A DNA stretch of 64,000 nucleotides from Brucellaceae bacterium (GTDB taxonomy: Bacteria > Pseudomonadota > Alphaproteobacteria > Rhizobiales > Rhizobiaceae). The stretch is taken from positions 1 to 64,000 of the forward strand of contig JACKJW010000006.1 in assembly GCA_020637755.1 (NCBI GenBank), given 5' to 3'. Below, piece by piece: positions 49,712 through 62,081 of the stretch. A program made the position numbers and the translations under genes. Under the pieces are notes generated by a model. It was not told the origin of the DNA. It did no database searches and was given only the letters and a program-made list of their open reading frames with translations. Numbering within the stretch: position 1 is the first letter of the stretch; the number at the start of each line of letters is the position of its first letter.

Positions 49712-50701
49712 ATGTCCGACATGTTCAAGGCCATCCTCGTCTCGCGCGACGAGGACAAGAAGCAATCCGTTGCCATCACGGAACTGACTGAAGCCGACCT
49801 GATGGAGGGCGACGTGACCGTGGCCGTGGAGGCAACGACCGTCAACTACAAGGACGGTCTGGCCATCACCGGCAAGGCTCCCGTGGTCCGCCACTGGCCC
49901 ATGGTGCCGGGCATCGATTTTGCCGGCACCGTCACCGCCTCCTCCAATCCCCACTGGAAGCCGGGCGACAAGGTGATCCTCAACGGCTGGGGCGTGGGCG
50001 AAACCCATTGGGGTGCCTATGCCGGCAAGGCGCGCGTGAACGGCGACTGGCTGGTGCCCTTGCCGGAAGGAATGGCAGCGCGCGATGCCATGGCCATCGG
50101 CACGGCCGGCTACACCGCCATGTTGTGCGTCATGGCACTGGAGCGCTACGGCATAACGCCCTCTTCCGGCCCCGTCGTCGTCACTGGAGCGGCCGGTGGC
50201 GTCGGCACGGTGGCGGTGTCGCTGCTGGCCAAGCTCGGCTTCGAGGTCATCGCCTCGACCGGCCGCGTGGAAGAAGCCGATTTCCTCAAGGGCCTGGGCG
50301 CTACGTCCATCATCGGCCGCGCCGAATTGTCCGAACCCGGCCGCCCGCTCGGCAAGGAGCGTTGGGCGGCGGGCATTGATGTTGCCGGCTCCCACACGCT
50401 CGCCAATGTGCTGGCCCAGACTCGCTATGGCGGCGCGGTCGCCGCCTGCGGACTGGCGCAGGGCATGGACCTGCCGTCAAGCGTCGCGCCCTTCATCCTG
50501 CGCGGTGTTGCCCTGCTCGGTGTCGATTCGGTGATGGCACCCAAGGCGCTCCGGCTGGAGGCATGGCAGCGCCTTTCGCGCGATCTGGAGCCGGGCCGCC
50601 TCGCTGCGCTCTCGCAGCTGATCGGCTTCGATGACATCATCGGCACCGCACGTGCCATCGTGGAGGGCAAGGTACGCGGGCGCGTCGTCGTCACCATGTG
50701 A
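49712..50701 (+). CDS. MDR-family NADPH-dependent oxidoreductase, AcuI/YhdH (acrylyl-CoA reductase) type
   Basis: 329-aa zinc-free medium-chain reductase. Blocks include TTVNYKDGLAITGKAPVVRHWP, VPGIDFAGTV, IGTAGYTAMLCVMALE and the nucleotide fold VVVTGAAGGVGTVAVSLLAKLG. These match AcuI/YhdH, which reduces acryloyl-CoA to propionyl-CoA. SD GGGAGG precedes the ATG. No other acrylate or DMSP genes are adjacent, so a general detoxifying role is as likely as a catabolic one. Confidence 0.85.
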   Translation: MSDMFKAILVSRDEDKKQSVAITELTEADLMEGDVTVAVEATTVNYKDGLAITGKAPVVRHWPMVPGIDFAGTVTASSNPHWKPGDKVILNGWGVGETHWGAYAGKARVNGDWLVPLPEGMAARDAMAIGTAGYTAMLCVMALERYGITPSSGPVVVTGAAGGVGTVAVSLLAKLGFEVIASTGRVEEADFLKGLGATSIIGRAELSEPGRPLGKERWAAGIDVAGSHTLANVLAQTRYGGAVAACGLAQGMDLPSSVAPFILRGVALLGVDSVMAPKALRLEAWQRLSRDLEPGRLAALSQLIGFDDIIGTARAIVEGKVRGRVVVTM

Positions 50702-50778
50702 CAGCGGCACCACCGGATCGGTAAAATTTGAATCATCCCCCTGACCGGATATCAATTCCGTTGCGGTAGCCTTCCCTC

Positions 50779-53031
50779 ATGGACAGGGAAACCAACCGAT
50801 CGGACGCGATGGACGCCGGGGGGGACGGGGCGCGAACGGGCGCACCGGCCAGCGGCGCACGCGTCAACCGGTTCGTGGCCGATCTGCCTGTCACCGTGAC
50901 AGGCGGTCTGCTTGCGGCAGCCGGGGTTGCCGCCCTCATGGCGGCCGGCTTTGCGTCCCTCACCGGTTCCGGCATTGCACTTGTTCTGGCGCTGGCGATG
51001 ATCGGCGTGACATCCATCACCGCGGCCGCGCTGGCCGAACGCGCCGACCGGCAGCGCATTGCATCTGCGCTGTCCTCCGCACGGCGCCAGAGTGCGGATT
51101 ACGAGGCGCTCGCCGACCGCATGTGGGAGTTGCAGGAAAGCGAAGTCCGCTTCCTCGGCCTGATTGACGCGCTGGGCGACCTCGTCGTCCACCGCGACCG
51201 CGAAGGCCGCATCACCTATGCCAATGAAGCCTTCGGGCGGCTGCTCGGCATGCGCGCGGCTGATCTGCCGGGTCTGCGGCTCGGTGCACTCGGCATCAAT
51301 GTCGACATGGCTGCCGACAGTGATTTTCTCGACGGCGACTGCCTGACCTCGACCGATGTCGCCGTGCAGACGGCCGAAGGCACCCGCTGGTTCTCATGGA
51401 TCGAGCACTCGGCCCGCGACACATCGACCGGCAAGGTCAGCCACCGCGCGATTGCCCGCGACATCACCGCCCGCAAGAACGCCGAAAGCGATCTGATCGA
51501 GGCACGCGAGCGCGCCGAGGCTGCCAGCCAGGCCAAGTCGCGCTTTCTCGCCACCGTCAGCCACGAGATCCGCACGCCGATGAACGGCATCCATGGCATG
51601 GCCAAGCTGCTGGCCGATACGGGCCTGTCGCCGGAACAGAAAACCTATGTGGACGCGGTCTCGGGTTCGGCCGATGCCCTGATGGCGCTGATCGAAGACC
51701 TGCTCGATTTCTCCAAGATCGAGGCCGGACGGATCGGCATCACGCCCCAGCCATGCGACATGCGCGAACTGGTCGAAAGCGTGGTGGAACTCATGGCTGC
51801 CCGCGCCCACGCAAAGGGGATAGGCATCGGCTGCCATGTCGATCCGCGCGTGCCTGCTTCGCTCGTCACCGATCCGGGCAAGCTGCGTCAGGTCTTGCTC
51901 AACCTGGCCGGCAATGCGGTCAAGTTCACCGACAAGGGCGGCATCGCCATCCATGCCGGGATGACATCGGGCCCGCGCGGCCAGATGCTGGAAATCCGCG
52001 TCGAGGACAGCGGGCAGGGATTGGCGGAAGCCGACCGGGAGCGCATCTTCAACGAATTCGAACAGGCCGACGGCACCTCGACCCGCCAGCATGGCGGCGC
52101 CGGGCTTGGCCTCGCCATCTCGCGCCGCATCGTCGAGGCGCTCAACGGCGAAATCGGGATGACACCACGTCCCGGTGGCGGTTCGGTCTTCACCGTGCGG
52201 CTGCCCTGCGATGCGACCCCCAACACCGGCGCAGGAGGGCTTTCGGGCCGCCGCTTCCTGATCCTGCAGGACATGGGACCGGAGACCAGGGCGCTGGCGG
52301 CCAACCTGCAGGCCGAGGGCGCAGAAATCACGATCCACGCCACCGTCGCCGCGGCCTGCGCCGCACCGGGTAGCTATGATGCCGTTCTGGTGGATTCGGC
52401 CCTCGATCATGAGGGTCTGCCGGGCGAACTCGCCACTGCGGGCGTCCGGACGGCCAATGCGGTCATCCTCATCACTCCGGCCGATCGCGGGGCGCTGGAA
52501 AAATTCCGTGCGTCCGGCTACGCGAATTTCCTTGCCCGCCCCGTGCGCGGGCGCACATTGTTGCGCATCGTCACGCAAGGCGGAAGCATCGGCCGGGTCA
52601 TCAGCGGGCCGTCCGCACAGGCGAACCCCTCCAGTTTTGCAGGCGCTGCGCGCCGTCTCGACATTCTTGTGGCCGAGGACAACCCGGTCAATGCGACGCT
52701 GGCCCGAGCAGCGCTCACACGCGCCGGTCATTCGGTCACCATCGCCAGCGATGGCGGCAAGGCCGTCGATCTGGCTCTGCATGGGCGCAGATGGGATGTG
52801 ATCCTGATGGACCTTCACATGCCGGTGCTTGACGGTTTGGATGTGCTCGCACGTATCCGCGCCCACGAAGAGGCGCAAGGCTCGCCGCCGGTGCCCGTGA
52901 TCGTCCTGACCGCCGACGGTCAGGAAGAAACCCGTGCCGGAGCGCTGGCCCACGGCGCCAACGGCTTCCTCACCAAGCCGCTCGATCCTGCCATGCTGGT
53001 GGCCACCGTCAGCGACCGTGCCGCCGCCTGA
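50779..53031 (+). CDS. Membrane-bound PAS hybrid histidine kinase with one degenerate and one intact receiver
   Basis: 750 aa. Two transmembrane helices (about 38-60 and 64-85), a PAS domain (about 120-235), HisKA with the phospho-His in FLATVSHEIRTPMNGIHGMAK, then an ATPase domain (NLAGNAVKFTDKG, EDSGQGLAEADRERIF, GAGLGLAISRRIVEA). The first receiver-like domain (about 490-600) has lost the N-terminal acidic pair (QDMGP) and carries Arg for the conserved Lys (ARPVR), so it is probably a pseudo-receiver. The second (about 630-745) is intact: VAEDNPVNATLA, LMDLHMPVLDG, LTADG, LTKPL. No RBS is obvious. No partner regulator is adjacent; a separate HPt protein is expected. Confidence 0.88.
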   Translation: MDRETNRSDAMDAGGDGARTGAPASGARVNRFVADLPVTVTGGLLAAAGVAALMAAGFASLTGSGIALVLALAMIGVTSITAAALAERADRQRIASALSSARRQSADYEALADRMWELQESEVRFLGLIDALGDLVVHRDREGRITYANEAFGRLLGMRAADLPGLRLGALGINVDMAADSDFLDGDCLTSTDVAVQTAEGTRWFSWIEHSARDTSTGKVSHRAIARDITARKNAESDLIEARERAEAASQAKSRFLATVSHEIRTPMNGIHGMAKLLADTGLSPEQKTYVDAVSGSADALMALIEDLLDFSKIEAGRIGITPQPCDMRELVESVVELMAARAHAKGIGIGCHVDPRVPASLVTDPGKLRQVLLNLAGNAVKFTDKGGIAIHAGMTSGPRGQMLEIRVEDSGQGLAEADRERIFNEFEQADGTSTRQHGGAGLGLAISRRIVEALNGEIGMTPRPGGGSVFTVRLPCDATPNTGAGGLSGRRFLILQDMGPETRALAANLQAEGAEITIHATVAAACAAPGSYDAVLVDSALDHEGLPGELATAGVRTANAVILITPADRGALEKFRASGYANFLARPVRGRTLLRIVTQGGSIGRVISGPSAQANPSSFAGAARRLDILVAEDNPVNATLARAALTRAGHSVTIASDGGKAVDLALHGRRWDVILMDLHMPVLDGLDVLARIRAHEEAQGSPPVPVIVLTADGQEETRAGALAHGANGFLTKPLDPAMLVATVSDRAAA

Positions 53032-53131
53032 CGCCTGACGGTTGGCGCCCGTTTTGCGTCACTTTCCTGTCATCCGAATGTTGCAATCGGCCTGTAATCA
53101 CCGCGCAAACCGGATGGAAGGAGTGATCTCC

Positions 53132-54007
53132 ATGGCGACCACCTTGATTGCCCGCGAATTTGGGCATAACGCATCCTTCGTGATGGAACAGGCTTCAGCC
53201 TTTGCGGCAGTGGCGACACCGGCCGGAACTCTCGGACGCATCGGGCCGATGGAGGTCCGGCTTGCGCGCAATTCCGCCGAGATTGCCGCCGCACAGGAAG
53301 TCCGCTTCCGCGTTTTCTTCGACGAACTGGGCGCCAAGCGGGAGCGGGTTCATGACCTGGAACAGCGCGACGCCGACCGCTACGATTCCATCTGCGACCA
53401 CCTGCTTGTCATCGATACGTCGATCGAAGGCCCCGAATCACGCCAGATCGTCGGCACCTACCGGCTTCTGCGGCAGGATCGTGCGGCGGCTGGAGGCGGC
53501 TTCTATACCTCTGGCGAGTTCGACCTCGACACGCTGATCCGCCGCCACCCGGTTCGCCGCTTCCTGGAACTCGGACGCTCCTGCGTTCTGCGGGACTATC
53601 GCCACAAGCGCACCGTGGAACTGCTGTGGCAAGGCATCTGGGCCTATTGCAACCATCACCGCATCGACGTGATGACCGGCTGCGCCTCGTTGCCCGGCAC
53701 CATTCCCGCCGCCCATGCCGAGGCGCTCACCTTCCTGTACCAGAATTGCCTGGCCACGGACGAATGGCGCGTCAGCGCACTGTCCGCCCGCCACGTCGCC
53801 ATGGACATGATGCCGGCCGAAGCGGTGAGTGCGAAATCCGCTCTGGCCGCGCTACCGCCGCTGGTGAAGGGCTATCTGCGTCTCGGTGCCATGGTGGGCG
53901 ACGGCTGTGTCATCGACCATGACTTCGGCACGGTGGATGTGCTCGTTGTCCTGCCGGTCGAGCGGATTGCCGACCGCTATCTCCAGCACTACGCGCCCAA
54001 GCAATAG
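53132..54007 (+). CDS. olsB: L-ornithine N-alpha-acyltransferase OlsB
   Basis: 291-aa GNAT-fold protein of the OlsB/hemolysin-like acyltransferase family: EVRLARNSAEIAAAQEVRFRVFFDELGAK, DHLLVID, IVGTYRLLRQD, FLELGRSCVLRDYRHKRTVELLWQGIWAYC and GCASLPGTIPAAHAEALTFLY. It transfers a 3-hydroxyacyl group from ACP to ornithine, the first step of ornithine-lipid synthesis. The ATG at 53132 follows GGAAGGAG. olsA is not adjacent. It ends 3 bp from mutS. Confidence 0.9.
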   Translation: MATTLIAREFGHNASFVMEQASAFAAVATPAGTLGRIGPMEVRLARNSAEIAAAQEVRFRVFFDELGAKRERVHDLEQRDADRYDSICDHLLVIDTSIEGPESRQIVGTYRLLRQDRAAAGGGFYTSGEFDLDTLIRRHPVRRFLELGRSCVLRDYRHKRTVELLWQGIWAYCNHHRIDVMTGCASLPGTIPAAHAEALTFLYQNCLATDEWRVSALSARHVAMDMMPAEAVSAKSALAALPPLVKGYLRLGAMVGDGCVIDHDFGTVDVLVVLPVERIADRYLQHYAPKQ

Positions 54008-54010
54008 GCT

Positions 54011-56746
54011 TCATGTCTCCGGCGCTGTCAGGGCCTTGAGGCGGTAAAGTGCCTCAAGCGCCTCACGCGGCGTCATCTCGTCGGGCGCAAGCGCTGCCAG
54101 CATCTCTTCAAGCGCCGTGTTCTTTGCCGGCTTTGGTTTTTCCTGCCGCACTGTGACGTTGAACAGCGGCAGGTCGTCTGCGAGCCGGGCGGCCTGTGAA
54201 GTCGCCTCGCCGGATTCCAGCTTCGCCAGCACTTCGCGTGCCCGTTCCACCACGGTTTCCGGCAGTCCGGCAAGACGGGCCACCTGAACGCCATAGGACC
54301 GGTCGGCCGCACCCATTGCCACCTCGTGCAGGAAGATCACTTCCCCGTTCCACTCCTTCACCTTCACCGTGACAGAGTGCAGCCGGGCGAGCTTGGCGGT
54401 CAGCGCGTTCATCTCGTGGAAATGCGTGGCGAAGATCGCCCGCGCCTTGTTCTTCTCATGCAGGTATTCCACCGCCGCCCAGGCGATCGACAGGCCGTCA
54501 AACGTAGCCGTACCGCGCCCGATCTCGTCGAGGATCACCAGCGAGCGCTCACCGGCCTGGTTCAGGATGGCGGCGGTTTCCACCATCTCCACCATGAAGG
54601 TCGAGCGGCCGCGCGCCAGATCGTCCGACGCGCCGACCCGGCTGAACAGGCGGTCGACCACGCCGATATGTGCCGCGCGCGCCGGGACCCAGGACCCCAT
54701 CTGGGCAAGGATGGCGATCAGCGCATTCTGGCGCAGGAAGGTGGATTTGCCACCCATGTTGGGACCGGTCAGCAGCCAGATTGCCCCGGCTCCGGAACCG
54801 TCAGCCGGCGAAAGATCGCAATCATTGGCGACGAATGGGTCTGCCGCTTGCCGCCTCAACGCCTGCTCGACGACGGGGTGGCGGCCGCCCTCAATGGAAA
54901 ACGCGAGGCTGTCATCGACCTGCGGACGGCACCAGTTTTCCTGTGCGGCAAGCCGGGCAAGCGCTGCCGACACGTCAAGCACCGCCAGCGCCTCGGCTCC
55001 GGCCCGCAGGCGCTCCGCCTCGGCAACGGTTTCGGCGACCAGCCCGGCATGGATGGCGAGTTCGATCTCCAGTGCCCGGCCGGCCGCATTGGCAATGCGG
55101 CTTTCCAGTTCCGCCAGTTCCGTCGTGGTGAAGCGCATGGCGTTCGCCATGGTCTGGCGGTGGATGAACCGCGCCTTTGCCTCCGGCGTTCCGGCCAGGA
55201 TGTCCTGATGGTTCGCCGTCACCTCGATGAAATAACCCAGCACATTGTTGTGCTTGATCTTGAGCGACTTGATGCCCGTCTCGTCGATCAGCCCGGCCTG
55301 AAGCTGGGCGATCACCCGGCGCGACTGGTCGCGCAGGGCACGCATCTCGTCCAGTTCGCCGTGATGCCCTTCCGCCGTGAAGCCGCCATCGCGCTTGAGC
55401 AGCGGCAACTCATCCTTCAAGGCCGAAGCCAGAAGATCGTGCAGCGCGCCGGGCAGCGCGGCGAGACCGTTACGCGCCTTCGCCAGTTCGTCCGGCAGGT
55501 CACCCGCCGAATCCAGCAGTCCGGCGGCCTTGCGCCCCGCCTCCATCGCCGCGCGGATGGCGCCGAGATCGCGCGGGCCGCCCCGGTCGAGGGCCAGTCG
55601 CGAGAGCGCGCGCGGCAGGTCCGGCGCGCCCTTCAGGATCACGCGCAGCCCGGCGGCAAGTTCGTCGCGTTCCATCAGGAAGGCAATGGAAGCCTGCCGC
55701 ACGGCAATCACCTGCGGGTCGGTCAGCGGGGCCATCAGCCGGTCCGCCAGAAGCCGCGCGCCGCCACCGGTGACGGTGCGGTCGATGGCTTTCAGCAGCG
55801 AGCCGTCGCGCTGACCGGACAGGGTGCGCAGCAATTCGAGATTGGCTCGCGTCGCCGCGTCGATGAACAGTGTTGCGCCTGCCTGCTCCCGCTCCGGACG
55901 CATCAGCGGCGGGCGCGCATCGATTTGCGTCTTTTCCACATAGGCAATGACGCCGGATATGGCGGAAAGCTCGGCGCGCTGGAACTGCCCGAAACCGTCC
56001 AGTGCGGCGACGCCGTAGAAGCGGCGGATGCGTGCCTCGGCACCGGAACTGTCAAACAGGCTGGCCGGCAGCGGGTTGGCTGAACGCCCCAGCGCATCCA
56101 CGGCCGCGCGCAATGCCGGATCATGGAACAGCGTGTCGGCCATGACCACCTCGCGTGGATCAACGCGGGCAATGTCGGCCAGCAGCGTGCCGGGCGCCGT
56201 GGAGGCCACGCGGAACGCGCCCGTCGACATGTCGATCCAGGCAAGCGCCAGACCGTCGCCATCGCCCTTCACCCGGCCGAGCGCCATCAGGTAGTTGGAT
56301 TGGGAAGGATCAAGCAGCTTGTCCTCGGTCACCGTGCCGGGTGTCACAAGGCGGGTCACGTCTCGCCGGACAACGGACTTGGCGCCGCGCTTGCGCGCCT
56401 CCGCCGGGTCTTCCACTTGTTCGCACACGGCCACGCGGTGGCCGCTCGCAATCAGCTTTTCCAGATAATCATCAGCGGCATGCACCGGCACGCCGCACAT
56501 GGGAATGTCCTCGCCCAGGTGCTTGCCGCGCCGGGTCAGCGTAATGCCCAGCACACGTGAGGCTATTTCGGCATCGGCAAAGAACAATTCGTAGAAATCG
56601 CCCATCCGGTAGAACAGCAGCGAATCCGGATTGGCCATCTTGATCTCGATGTACTGCTCCATCATCGGCGTGGCCGTCGCCAGGCTTTCGGGCGAGGAAA
56701 GCGCTTCAAGACCATGTGGATCGGCGTACCGTACGTTCTCGTTCAC
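54011..56746 (-). CDS. mutS: DNA mismatch repair protein MutS
   Basis: 911 aa. The mismatch-binding motif FYRMGDFYELFFADA near residue 45 is followed by connector, lever and clamp domains, then the ATPase with Walker A LTGPNMGGKSTFLRQ, Walker B SLVILDEIGRGTATFDGLSIAWA and ATHFHEM. The start is GTG at 56746 with AGGG upstream. A short C-terminal HTH-like region ends MTPREALEALYRLKAL. It is divergent from maeB, as usual in Rhizobiales. Confidence 0.97.
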   Translation of the reverse strand: MNENVRYADPHGLEALSSPESLATATPMMEQYIEIKMANPDSLLFYRMGDFYELFFADAEIASRVLGITLTRRGKHLGEDIPMCGVPVHAADDYLEKLIASGHRVAVCEQVEDPAEARKRGAKSVVRRDVTRLVTPGTVTEDKLLDPSQSNYLMALGRVKGDGDGLALAWIDMSTGAFRVASTAPGTLLADIARVDPREVVMADTLFHDPALRAAVDALGRSANPLPASLFDSSGAEARIRRFYGVAALDGFGQFQRAELSAISGVIAYVEKTQIDARPPLMRPEREQAGATLFIDAATRANLELLRTLSGQRDGSLLKAIDRTVTGGGARLLADRLMAPLTDPQVIAVRQASIAFLMERDELAAGLRVILKGAPDLPRALSRLALDRGGPRDLGAIRAAMEAGRKAAGLLDSAGDLPDELAKARNGLAALPGALHDLLASALKDELPLLKRDGGFTAEGHHGELDEMRALRDQSRRVIAQLQAGLIDETGIKSLKIKHNNVLGYFIEVTANHQDILAGTPEAKARFIHRQTMANAMRFTTTELAELESRIANAAGRALEIELAIHAGLVAETVAEAERLRAGAEALAVLDVSAALARLAAQENWCRPQVDDSLAFSIEGGRHPVVEQALRRQAADPFVANDCDLSPADGSGAGAIWLLTGPNMGGKSTFLRQNALIAILAQMGSWVPARAAHIGVVDRLFSRVGASDDLARGRSTFMVEMVETAAILNQAGERSLVILDEIGRGTATFDGLSIAWAAVEYLHEKNKARAIFATHFHEMNALTAKLARLHSVTVKVKEWNGEVIFLHEVAMGAADRSYGVQVARLAGLPETVVERAREVLAKLESGEATSQAARLADDLPLFNVTVRQEKPKPAKNTALEEMLAALAPDEMTPREALEALYRLKALTAPET

Positions 56747-56886
56747 TTTTTGCCCTGTTTGGCCGGTTTTTCAGCGGGTTGCTTCAACAATTAGCATGTA
56801 GGAGCCCGATTTTCCTGCTTGGCGATTTACAGGCTTCATGTGTAGCCTTATCGGAACGACTCCACAAAAAAATATCCGGAAACGCC

Positions 56887-59172
<2,286 letters not shown>

Positions 59173-59187
59173 GCAATCGCCCACCAA

Positions 59188-59215
59188 TGCCCGCCCGCCA
59201 TAGGCAGGGCGGGCA
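59188..59215 (+). other. Hairpin between maeB and glnD
   Basis: TGCCCGCCC (59188-59196) / GGGCGGGCA (59207-59215); the loop GCCATAGGCA can add a GCC/GGC pair. AAATC follows, so there is no U tract. It may cause partial termination or stabilise the maeB message before glnD. Confidence 0.45.
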
Positions 59216-59263
59216 AATCAGGCTATATCCGGGCGACCCTCCTGAAGCCGCCGCCCGGAAGCC

Positions 59264-62056
59264 ATGGCCCGAATCCCTTTCAAGCTCAATGAAATGATCG
59301 ACTCTGACGCCCTGCGCGCGGAGTTGACCGCCCTGACCACTGAAACGGGGGGCGACGGTTCGCCGCTGAACGTTCGCGCCGGCGTTCTTGACGTCCTGAA
59401 GCGGACGCTCACGGAAGGTCACAACAAGGCCGAGGCGATGCTGCTGGCCGATGGCGGGGGCACAGCCTGCGCCGCGCGCATCTCCCATGTCATGGACGAG
59501 GTGATCCGCGTCCTCTACGATTTTGCCATCCACCACGTCTATCGCGCCAAGAACCCGAGCCAGGCCGAGCGCATGTCGGTGGTCGCCGTTGGCGGCTACG
59601 GTCGCGGCACGCTGGCACCCGGCTCCGATATCGACCTGCTGTTCCTGCTTCCCTACAAGCAGACGCCCTGGGGCGAGCAGGTGGTCGAATACATGCTCTA
59701 CATGCTGTGGGACATGGGGCTTAAGGTCGGCCACGCCACCCGCAACATCGAGGAATGCGTGCGGCTCGCACGCACCGACATCACCATCCGCACCGCCGTG
59801 CTGGAAGCCCGCTTCATCTGGGGCGACGAGGCGCTGTTCGATGAATTGCAGCTTCGCTTCGACAATGAGGTGGTCAAGGGCACCGGTGCGGAATTCGTTG
59901 CTGCCAAGCTCGCCGAGCGCGACGAGCGGCACACCAAGCAGGGCGAGAGCCGCTACAGGGTCGAGCCCAACATCAAGGAAGGCAAGGGCGGCCTGCGCGA
60001 CCTGCAGACGCTCTACTGGATCGGCAAATATTACTACCGCGTCGCCACCGCCGAGGAACTGGTCGGCAAGGCCTTCACCCGCAAGGAATACAACATCTTC
60101 CGCCGTGCCGACGATTTCCTGTGGGCCGTGCGGTGCCACATGCATTTCGTCGCCGGCAAGGCCGAGGAACGCCTGCACTTCGAGCTGCAGCGCGATGTGG
60201 CGGCCCGGCTGAACTATCACGACACGCCCGGCCTCTCCTTCGTCGAGCGCTTCATGAAGCATTACTTCCTGGTAGCCAAGGATGTGGGTGACCTGACCCG
60301 CATCTTCTGCGCCGAGCTGGAAGAGGCGCAGGCCAAGCAGGCGCCCGGCATCAACAGGCTGTTTTCCGGCTTCACGCGACGCAAGCGCAAGCTGCCCGGC
60401 ACTTCCGATTTCATCATCGACAATGACCGCATCAACATTGCTGACCATCAGGCCTTCGATCGCGACCCGCTCAATCTCGTGCGCCTCTTCTGGTTCGCAG
60501 ACCGGCATGGGCTGGAATACCATCCCGATGCGATGCAACTGCTCACGCGCTCGCTGAAGCTGGTCAACCGCGATCTGCGGCGCAATCCGGAAGGCAACGA
60601 GCTTTTCATGGATGTGCTGACCGGGCGCGATCCGGAGCTGCATCTGCGCCGCATGAACGAGGCCGGACTGCTGGGCAAGCTGATTCCCGAGTTCCGCAAG
60701 ATCGTCGCAATGATGCAGTTCTCCATGTATCATCACTATACGGTGGACGAGCATCTTCTGCGCTGCATCGGCGTGCTGGCTTCCTTGGAACGGGGCGACG
60801 AGGCCAAGACGCACCCGCTGGCCCACAAGCTGATCCCCGACATCAAGGCAAACCGCCGCATCCTCTATGTGGCCATACTGTTGCACGACATTGCCAAGGG
60901 ACGTCCGGAAGACCACTCGGTTGCCGGTGCCCGCATCGCGCGGCGCATCTGCCCGCACATGGGTCTCGACAAGAACGAGACCGACACGGTGGCCTGGCTG
61001 GTCGAGCAGCACCTGACCATGAGCATGGTGGCCCAGACGCGCGACCTGAATGACCGCAAGACCATCGAGGACTTTGCCGACGTGGTGCAATCGGTCGACC
61101 GGCTGAAGATGCTGTTGGTGCTGACCATCTGTGACATTCGCGGCGTCGGTCCCGGCGTCTGGAATGGCTGGAAGGGTCAATTGTTGCGCACGCTCTATTA
61201 CGAAACCGAATTGCTGCTGACCGGCGGTTTCTCGGAAGCCTCGCGCAAGGAGCGTGTCGAATATGCCCGCCAGCGCCTGTGTGACCGCCTGTCCGGCTGG
61301 CCGGATCCGGAACGCAAGGCCTATTGCGATCTTCATTACCCGGCTTATCTTCTCGCCGTGGATCTGGAAGACCAGTTGCGCCACGCTGCATTTTTCCGTC
61401 AGACCGATCAGGCCGGCAAGCGTCTGGCGACCACCGTCCGCACGCTCGAATTCGAGGCCATCACCGAAATCACCGTGCTGACACCGGATCACCCGCGTCT
61501 GCTCTCTGTGATCGCCGGGGCCTGCGCGGCGGCCGGTGCCAACATCGTCGACGCCCAGATTTTCACGACCTCCGACGGACGCGCGCTCGATACCATCTTC
61601 ATCACCCGCGAATTCGACCAGGACGAGGACGAGGTGCGCCGCGCCGCGCGCATCGGCCGTCTGATCGAGGAAGCCCTGCAGGGCAAGACCCGCCTGCCCG
61701 ACATGATCGAGAAGCGGGCCAAGCCGAAGAAGCGCACCAAGGCCTTTCACATCAAGCCGGTCGTGGAAATCCGCAACACGCTGTCGCGAAAATTCTCCGT
61801 TGTCGAGGTGGAAGGACTGGACCGTCCCGGCCTTCTGTCCGAACTGACGGGCGCGCTGGCCGACCTGTCGCTCGACATCGCATCAGCCCACATCACGACC
61901 TTCGGCGAAAAGGTGATCGACACCTTCTACGTGACCGATCTGGTTGGTCACAAGATCGAGAACCCCACCCGGCAGGGGCGCATCGAAAGCCGGCTCAAGG
62001 ATGTGCTGGGCGATGCGCCTGCCTCACCGGCGCCGAAATCGGCACGCAACGCATGA
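59264..62056 (+). CDS. glnD: Bifunctional PII uridylyltransferase/uridylyl-removing enzyme GlnD
   Basis: 930 aa. The nucleotidyltransferase motif VGGYGRGTLAPGSDIDLLF lies near residue 110, the metal-binding HD domain has LHDIAKGRPEDHSVAGA near 545, and two ACT domains follow, starting about ITVLTPDHPRLLSVIAGACAA (740) and VVEVEGLDRPGLLSELTGALA (845). It senses glutamine and uridylylates or deuridylylates PII proteins, upstream of NtrBC and the RpoN regulon; rpoN and ptsN lie in the same window. SD GGAAG precedes the ATG. Confidence 0.97.
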   Translation: MARIPFKLNEMIDSDALRAELTALTTETGGDGSPLNVRAGVLDVLKRTLTEGHNKAEAMLLADGGGTACAARISHVMDEVIRVLYDFAIHHVYRAKNPSQAERMSVVAVGGYGRGTLAPGSDIDLLFLLPYKQTPWGEQVVEYMLYMLWDMGLKVGHATRNIEECVRLARTDITIRTAVLEARFIWGDEALFDELQLRFDNEVVKGTGAEFVAAKLAERDERHTKQGESRYRVEPNIKEGKGGLRDLQTLYWIGKYYYRVATAEELVGKAFTRKEYNIFRRADDFLWAVRCHMHFVAGKAEERLHFELQRDVAARLNYHDTPGLSFVERFMKHYFLVAKDVGDLTRIFCAELEEAQAKQAPGINRLFSGFTRRKRKLPGTSDFIIDNDRINIADHQAFDRDPLNLVRLFWFADRHGLEYHPDAMQLLTRSLKLVNRDLRRNPEGNELFMDVLTGRDPELHLRRMNEAGLLGKLIPEFRKIVAMMQFSMYHHYTVDEHLLRCIGVLASLERGDEAKTHPLAHKLIPDIKANRRILYVAILLHDIAKGRPEDHSVAGARIARRICPHMGLDKNETDTVAWLVEQHLTMSMVAQTRDLNDRKTIEDFADVVQSVDRLKMLLVLTICDIRGVGPGVWNGWKGQLLRTLYYETELLLTGGFSEASRKERVEYARQRLCDRLSGWPDPERKAYCDLHYPAYLLAVDLEDQLRHAAFFRQTDQAGKRLATTVRTLEFEAITEITVLTPDHPRLLSVIAGACAAAGANIVDAQIFTTSDGRALDTIFITREFDQDEDEVRRAARIGRLIEEALQGKTRLPDMIEKRAKPKKRTKAFHIKPVVEIRNTLSRKFSVVEVEGLDRPGLLSELTGALADLSLDIASAHITTFGEKVIDTFYVTDLVGHKIENPTRQGRIESRLKDVLGDAPASPAPKSARNA

Positions 62057-62081
62057 CCGGCCTCAGGGGAGCGGAACATCC

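Noticed and set aside
54326..56083. 585-residue plus-strand frame opposite mutS
   Set aside because: Antisense shadow of mutS; composition is Arg/Gln/His-rich without any recognisable domain.
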